From: Clostridia bacterium
GTDB lineage: Bacteria > Bacillota > Clostridia > Oscillospirales > CAG-272
Reading direction: 5' to 3'
Assembly (NCBI GenBank): GCA_017452335.1
Contig: JAFTMP010000075.1
Location: 1 to 10,273, forward strand
DNA: 10,273 bases
Part shown: positions 6,466-10,273 of the stretch, one piece after another
Layout of the letters: the number at the start of each line of letters is the position of its first letter
How positions within the stretch are numbered: position 1 is the first letter of the stretch
Position numbers and translations under genes: made by a program
Notes under the pieces: model-generated
What the model saw: only the letters and a program-made list of their open reading frames with translations
Told to the model about the DNA's origin: nothing
Databases searched by the model: none

Positions 6466-7158
6466 ATGTTTTCGTTGGTGTTTTTGATGATCTTTCTGAT
6501 GATCGGCGGATTGGTCGGTTTGTTAGAGTTGATCTTACAGGGTGTGGCGCTGATGAAGCTGAGCCAAAAGATGGGAGTGTCCGGTACTTGGCGGTGCTTT
6601 ATCCCCTTCTTTAACAGCTATCAGTTTGGCTTGATGGCACAAAAGGAGCAGAAGCGCTCCGCACCCTTAAAGAAGTCTTTTCCCTTTGCAAAGCTGTATG
6701 CGGCAGTAAAAATAGTCTACGCGCTGGTTTACGGCGGTTTTTGGGTGCTTTATATGGCAGTATTGACGCTCTCCATGGTGTTGCCCATGGTGATTATGCT
6801 TTTTCCCGAGAATCAGTCGTTGCAGACGGTAGTGATGTCGGTTGCGGCTCTTTTGTTAGTATGCTTGTTGATTGCTTTTTTTCTGTGGCTGGGCGCAACA
6901 CTGTTGCTTTACCCCTTATCCATCGGAGTGGGCGTACTGTCCGGATTCATTTCTTATTACGTTTACAAAGCCTTTGCAGAAGAACACGCTCCCTGGATGA
7001 TGCTCCTTTCGCTCTTTGTGCGCGGAGCCGGCACGGTGATCCTGCTGGTGCTTGCCTTTTCGGAAAAATACACCTTCGCGTCTGAGGGCGGGCAGGATGA
7101 GACTTTAGACTGTAAAGTTGAAAAAAGTACTTGCATGCAAGAGGAAAATGTGATATAG
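6466..7158 (+). CDS. Array gene B: diverged membrane protein paralog
   Basis: This 230-residue member of the array starts at ATG 6466, 7 bases after AAGGGG (6453-6458). The frame is open further upstream, to an ATG at 6334, but that stretch contains the gene A terminator and gene B's own promoter, so it is not coding. It keeps LMKLSQKMGV (29-38), FIPFFNSYQFG (45-55) and YKAFAEEHAPWMMLLSLF (167-184). The HPEKK..KW motif is replaced by RSAPLKKSFPF (64-74), a variant it shares partly with gene D (RCAPHKKAVPW). About five hydrophobic stretches are visible, with a longer central hydrophobic region than in gene A. The acidic tail is short. Function is unknown. The stop TAG lies inside the -10 box of gene C's promoter and is followed at once by TGA. 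No terminator separates B from C. Confidence 0.85.
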   Translation: MFSLVFLMIFLMIGGLVGLLELILQGVALMKLSQKMGVSGTWRCFIPFFNSYQFGLMAQKEQKRSAPLKKSFPFAKLYAAVKIVYALVYGGFWVLYMAVLTLSMVLPMVIMLFPENQSLQTVVMSVAALLLVCLLIAFFLWLGATLLLYPLSIGVGVLSGFISYYVYKAFAEEHAPWMMLLSLFVRGAGTVILLVLAFSEKYTFASEGGQDETLDCKVEKSTCMQEENVI

Positions 7159-7159
7159 T
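7131..7159 (+). promoter_or_regulatory. Promoter of array gene C, overlapping the end of gene B
   Basis: TTGCAT (7131-7136) and TATAGT (7154-7159) have 17 bases between them, with TG one base upstream of the -10. The -35 lies within the last codons of gene B, and the TAG stop of B (7156-7158) is part of the -10. The spacer (GCAAGAGGAAAATGTGA) resembles that of gene D. Confidence 0.68.
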
Positions 7160-7210
7160 GAAGGTAAGTCGAAAGACAATTTAGATTTTTATATAAATAA
7201 GGAGGGCGTT

Positions 7211-7945
7211 ATGGCAGCCGGCACAGTTTTAGGCACAGGATTTATGGTTGTGTTCTACATTATTTATGTGATGATGATGGGCGCAATTGCACTGGGTATG
7301 TATTTGTTGCAGGGCTTTTCGCTGATGAAGATCAGTAAAAAGCTGGGCATCCCCAAGGGATGGCGGGGATTTATTCCCTTTGCAGACTATTATTTGATGG
7401 GTAAGATCGCGGAGGAGGATACCAAACGCTATCATCCCGAAAAAAAGGTGACCAAATGGAGTAAGATCTTTTTGTTCTGCCAGATTGCCTTAGGGGTATT
7501 GCTTACGGTATGGGTAGTGGTGTTCATGGTTTGCTACTTTGCGCTCTGGTTCTCAGTGGAAGGAAGCGGGGAGCTCACCGCAGGCGGCGCGGCATCCATG
7601 GTTGGATTGTTGTTGCTCTTCCTGTCTTATTTTCTCATTTTGGCGTTGGCGATCGGTGTTTCGGTGGTGAGTTATTTTGTGTACTACAAGATCTACCACG
7701 TAATGGCGAAGGATCATGCCATTTGGATGCTGTTGCTGAGCATTTTTGTTTCGGGTGCAAATTTGGTGATCTTGGCAGTGCTGGCGTTCATGAAGCGCTT
7801 CCCCACAGACTTGCCCGAGCCTGCTGCGCAGGACATTATAGTGCCTGCCGCAGATGTTGAAGCGGTGGTATCGCAGGACGCTGTAGAGGAACAGCAGAAG
7901 ACCGTTTGTTGCACGGCAGGAGCTGAAAACACGGAAATCGAATAA
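7211..7945 (+). CDS. Array gene C: uncharacterised multi-pass membrane protein
   Basis: This 244-residue protein is the clearest representative of the array family. The ATG follows AAGGAGG (7199-7205). Hydrophobic segments lie at about 10-37, 86-113, 128-157 and 170-192. The basic loop reads LMKISKKLGIPKGW (38-51), FIPFADYYLMGKIAEED (54-70), YHPEKKVTKW (74-83). The second conserved block is YKIYHVMAKDHAIWMLLLSIF (159-179), with LAFMKRFP ending the membrane part. The last 45 residues form an acidic tail rich in Ala, Val and Glu. Function is unknown; a membrane scaffold, transport accessory or stress protein is possible, but the sequence shows no catalytic motif. Two in-frame stops, TAA TGA, end the gene, and a strong terminator follows. 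Confidence 0.88.
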   Translation: MAAGTVLGTGFMVVFYIIYVMMMGAIALGMYLLQGFSLMKISKKLGIPKGWRGFIPFADYYLMGKIAEEDTKRYHPEKKVTKWSKIFLFCQIALGVLLTVWVVVFMVCYFALWFSVEGSGELTAGGAASMVGLLLLFLSYFLILALAIGVSVVSYFVYYKIYHVMAKDHAIWMLLLSIFVSGANLVILAVLAFMKRFPTDLPEPAAQDIIVPAADVEAVVSQDAVEEQQKTVCCTAGAENTEIE

Positions 7946-7955
7946 TGAATGCTTG

Positions 7956-7995
7956 CGGAGTTGTCCTTTAAATGGACAACTCCGTTTTTATTTTT
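7956..7995 (+). terminator. Terminator after array gene C
   Basis: A perfect 11-base-pair stem CGGAGTTGTCC/GGACAACTCCG (7956-7966 with 7974-7984) has a 7-base loop and is followed by TTTTTATTTTT. It ends transcription of gene C, 10 bases ahead of the gene D promoter. Confidence 0.93.
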
Positions 7996-8004
7996 GTGTT
8001 TTTC

Positions 8005-8033
8005 TTGCAAAAAGAGGAGAATTGTGATACAAT
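8005..8033 (+). promoter_or_regulatory. Promoter of array genes D and E
   Basis: TTGCAA (8005-8010) and TACAAT (8028-8033) are separated by 17 bases. TGTGA directly before the -10 gives TG at the extended position. The spacer shares AAGAGGA and TGTGA with the gene C promoter. Confidence 0.75.
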
Positions 8034-8081
8034 ATGCTTTATAGAGTGGCTTTTTGAAACTGTTTTTGGAGGATGTTGACT

Positions 8082-8915
8082 ATGGAACTCATTATTGATC
8101 TTATACAATCCATTGCAAGCGGAATTTTTGGCATGATGTTTGTCTCCGTTCTTCTGGCACCGGTGATGCTGGTAATCGCCCTGTTGGTGTCTCTTGCTTT
8201 TGGAATATACAGAACAATTGCATCTGTCATCACAGGGATCTCGGTTTGGAAGATCAGCAAGAAGATTGGTGTGCAACACGGATGGCTTCATTTTATACAG
8301 ATTGCAAAATACTGGATTCTTGGCAGATTGGCAGAGGAGCACCAACGGCGTTGTGCTCCGCATAAAAAGGCGGTTCCATGGCGTTATATTTATGTAGCAG
8401 CGGTCATTACATACGCTATTGCGCAGGTGTTGTGGGTGGTTGGGATGTTCGCAACGGATTTCCTGCTGCTGACGATTGACTTAGGGGATGCTTCTGATAT
8501 CATCCTTGCTGTTCCCCATCTCCTTTTTGTGGTGGCTCGATATGGATTGCTGGCGGCAATTACGGCTTTTTCCTGGTATATGCGTTACAAAATTTACGAT
8601 ACCATGATTGGCAATCCTGCAAAATGGATGATCGTTTTGGTAGCCTTTGTGCCCGTTACAGACCTGGTGTTCATGCCCATGCTTGCCTTTGGAAAACGGT
8701 ATCCCAAGCAACAGCCTTCTGTTTTGCAAGAGGATGTGGCGGTTGATCCGCCTTCACAGAAGGACTCCTGTGAAGAAGCACGTGAGGTACAACATGAAAG
8801 CGTTGAGCCGGGAGACGTTGAGACGTATTTTGAGGGAAATGAGACGGGTATTGACATTGAGAGCGGCGTAGAATCATGCTTTGAAGAGCAAACAGAAAAT
8901 GCGCCTTTAGGCTGA
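8082..8915 (+). CDS. Array gene D: longest membrane protein paralog
   Basis: I start this 277-residue protein at ATG 8082, 9 bases after GGAGG (8068-8072). An in-frame ATG at 8073 directly abuts that site and is less likely. It has a longer N-terminal hydrophobic region (about 10-55). Then come WKISKKIGVQHGW (56-68), FIQIAKYWILGRLAEEH (71-87), where FIP has become FIQ, and RCAPHKKAVPW (90-100). Further hydrophobic stretches lie at 101-133 and 138-165, followed by YKIYDTMIGNPAKWM (169-183) and LAFGKRYP. The tail of about 70 residues is very acidic and is the longest in the array. Codons look more AT-rich than in A to C, judged by eye. It is co-transcribed with gene E, which starts 12 bases later. 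Function is unknown. Confidence 0.86.
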   Translation: MELIIDLIQSIASGIFGMMFVSVLLAPVMLVIALLVSLAFGIYRTIASVITGISVWKISKKIGVQHGWLHFIQIAKYWILGRLAEEHQRRCAPHKKAVPWRYIYVAAVITYAIAQVLWVVGMFATDFLLLTIDLGDASDIILAVPHLLFVVARYGLLAAITAFSWYMRYKIYDTMIGNPAKWMIVLVAFVPVTDLVFMPMLAFGKRYPKQQPSVLQEDVAVDPPSQKDSCEEAREVQHESVEPGDVETYFEGNETGIDIESGVESCFEEQTENAPLG

Positions 8916-8927
8916 AAGGAGCAGACG

Positions 8928-9650
8928 ATGTTTTTAGATATTATTTTTGAGCTGATCACGATTGGTGCCCCGTATTCACTGCTGTTTTGTATTTTGCTTT
9001 TGATAATCTTACCGGTACTTTATATTTGGTGCGTGAGCATGTGTCAAAAACTGATGACCTGGAGGATCAGCAACCGACTGGGTGTAAAAAAAGGGTGGCT
9101 GGCGTTGATACCGATTGCCGATTGCTACTTGTTTGGAAGATTGGCGCAGGAGGATCGTAACCGCAATCATCCCGAAAAGAAGCCGATAAAATGGGGAAGA
9201 GTTTATTTGGCATTACTGATGGCTCAATATGCGATAGTGCTGCTATTCATCGGTTTACTGTTTTTAGTGAGCATTTTTCCGGAAAATGACATAGTATACT
9301 GGATATCCATAATTATTGGTTATGGACTCTTTGGAATGCGTGCCCTTTTGGCTTTGGCAACAATGGTTTTGTTCTATACGCTGACTTATAAGATCTATCA
9401 TGTCATGGCAGGAAGCAAGGCTGTTTTGATGCTGATCTTGTCCATCGTGCTGCCTTTTTTACAGCCGGTATTTTTCTTAATCATGGGACTTGATGATAGA
9501 TTTCCTGCTGTGCATCCTGCCGATGCAGAAGCGGAATTGGTGATGGATGATCTTGAAGAATGTGCTGAAAACAAAAGCCAAGAGGAAATCCGAGAAGAGG
9601 AGCCTGTTTTGTGCAATGAGCTTTGCGGTGTGCAATCAACTGCAGAGTAA
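8928..9650 (+). CDS. Array gene E: membrane protein paralog co-transcribed with D
   Basis: This 240-residue protein has its ATG 5 bases after AAAGGAG (8916-8922), a site placed between the stop of D and this start. No promoter of its own is visible. Hydrophobic segments lie at about 15-40, 92-117, 123-152 and 164-186. The loop reads TWRISNRLGVKKGW (44-57), LIPIADCYLFGRLAQED (60-76) and NHPEKKPIKW (80-89). The second block is YKIYHVMAGSKAVLMLILSI (154-173), followed by LPFLQPVFFL. That variant is the closest in the array to the C-terminal block of widespread uncharacterised clostridial membrane proteins, as I recall them. The tail (about 196-240) is strongly acidic. A terminator follows at once, so D and E form a two-gene unit. 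Function is unknown. Confidence 0.87.
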   Translation: MFLDIIFELITIGAPYSLLFCILLLIILPVLYIWCVSMCQKLMTWRISNRLGVKKGWLALIPIADCYLFGRLAQEDRNRNHPEKKPIKWGRVYLALLMAQYAIVLLFIGLLFLVSIFPENDIVYWISIIIGYGLFGMRALLALATMVLFYTLTYKIYHVMAGSKAVLMLILSIVLPFLQPVFFLIMGLDDRFPAVHPADAEAELVMDDLEECAENKSQEEIREEEPVLCNELCGVQSTAE

Positions 9651-9662
9651 ATAATTCATAAG

Positions 9663-9696
9663 AAAGCGGAAGGATCTTACGGTCCCTCCGCTTTTT
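9663..9696 (+). terminator. Terminator after array gene E
   Basis: The stem AAAGCGGA/TCCGCTTT (9663-9670 with 9687-9694) extends inward, past one mismatch, through GGATC/GGTCC to the loop TTAC. It is followed by T residues, and by C from 9697. It lies 12 bases after the stop of gene E. Confidence 0.85.
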
Positions 9697-9730
9697 CAAC
9701 AAACGGTTTAGTTTTTTTGCCCCCCTTCTA

Positions 9731-9759
9731 TTGAAACGCGTGTTAAAATATGCTATACT
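9731..9759 (+). promoter_or_regulatory. Promoter of array gene F
   Basis: TTGAAA (9731-9736) and TATACT (9754-9759) have 17 bases between them, with TGC directly before the -10. The bases ATATGC ahead of the -10 match those of the gene A promoter. Confidence 0.75.
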
Positions 9760-9803
9760 GAAAAAAAGAAAAGTGCCGCATCGGCGGTCGAAAGGAGTTT
9801 ATT

Positions 9804-10273
9804 ATGGCAGGATTTGCAATCGTGATGATATGGTTGATTCTGGTGCTTATCGTGGTATTGCCGATTGCTTTGGCAATGTATATCGTCAACGGCATTTCAT
9901 TGATGAAGATCAGCAAAAAGCTGGGTGTGGAGAACGGTTGGCTTGCCTTCGTGCCCTTTGCAAACTATTGGCTTTTGGGCAGACTTGCAGAGGAGGATCG
10001 AAAGGTCTATTATCCCGAAAAGAAGGCAGTAAAGTGGAGCGTGATCTATCTTGTTGCGGTGATCGTCGGTATGGTGATCAGCGGGATCATCGGGGGAATC
10101 GAGGGCGGTGTTACCGCGGCTCTTGAGTTTAGTGAGAATACGTCAAGTGAACTATTGATTTTGGTGGTCGAAGCCGTATTTTATCTGTTTTCCGGTGCCT
10201 TGTCTTTGGCGCTCAGCGTCCTCTTGGCGATCGTCCTTTATAAGTTCTATCACAGAATGGCGGAAAAGTCTGC
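9804..10273 (+). CDS. Array gene F: membrane protein paralog (3' end beyond window)
   Basis: The first 156 residues are visible and the frame is open at the window edge. The ATG follows AAAGGAG (9791-9797) by 6 bases. A hydrophobic segment (about 4-30) leads into LMKISKKLGVENGW (33-46), FVPFANYWLLGRLAEED (49-65) and YYPEKKAVKW (69-78), where Tyr replaces the His of HPEKK. Further hydrophobic segments lie at about 80-105 and 117-145, followed by YKFYHRMAEKS (146-156), the start of the second conserved block. The loop is close to that of gene C. The array may go on past the right edge. Function is unknown. Confidence 0.87.
   Translation, partial: MAGFAIVMIWLILVLIVVLPIALAMYIVNGISLMKISKKLGVENGWLAFVPFANYWLLGRLAEEDRKVYYPEKKAVKWSVIYLVAVIVGMVISGIIGGIEGGVTAALEFSENTSSELLILVVEAVFYLFSGALSLALSVLLAIVLYKFYHRMAEKS

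Noticed and set aside
9731..10126. Plus-strand open frame of 131 residues starting at the gene F promoter
   Set aside because: It overlaps gene F in another frame, starts inside the promoter and has no ribosome binding site.

Overview
The window looks like chromosomal DNA of a Gram-positive anaerobe of the class Clostridia (Bacillota). The evidence is AGGAGG-type ribosome binding sites, sigma-A-like promoters with 17-base spacers, a glutamate dehydrogenase that strongly resembles the clostridial hexameric enzyme, and a membrane-stress gene set of the YdjG/YdjH/YdjI type. I see no tRNA, rRNA, insertion sequence, phage gene or CRISPR array.

Left third (1-4022): a partial SPFH (band 7) membrane protein reads leftward off the edge. 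It is divergent from a three-gene rightward operon. That operon encodes an SPFH protein with four C-terminal zinc ribbons (YdjI-like), a double zinc-ribbon protein with a C-terminal membrane anchor (YdjG-like), and a secreted or anchored TPM-domain protein (YdjH-like). In Bacillus subtilis the homologous proteins act with PspA in the envelope stress response; no pspA is visible here. The YdjG-like gene carries one in-frame TAG in the middle of an otherwise intact frame. The operon ends at a long perfect hairpin shared with the convergent gene.

Middle (4042-5391, minus strand): gdhA, a complete glutamate dehydrogenase, with its own promoter.

Right half (5554-10273): a tandem array of six paralogous, uncharacterised multi-pass membrane proteins (A to F here), all on the plus strand; F is cut by the window edge. 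Each has an N-terminal hydrophobic segment and a basic loop of the pattern K(I/L)S.K.G...GW..FIPF...Y..G..AEED, usually with HPEKK..KW. Two to three more membrane segments follow, then a YK.YHVMA..HA.WM..LSIF block and (in A to E) a variable, acidic C-terminal tail. Five of the six genes have their own very similar promoter (TTGNAN, exactly 17 bases, TAYANT, with TG one base upstream of the -10). E is co-transcribed with D. Rho-independent terminators follow A, C and E. This array is the most unusual part of the window: several separately transcribed diverged copies of one membrane protein family, of unknown function.
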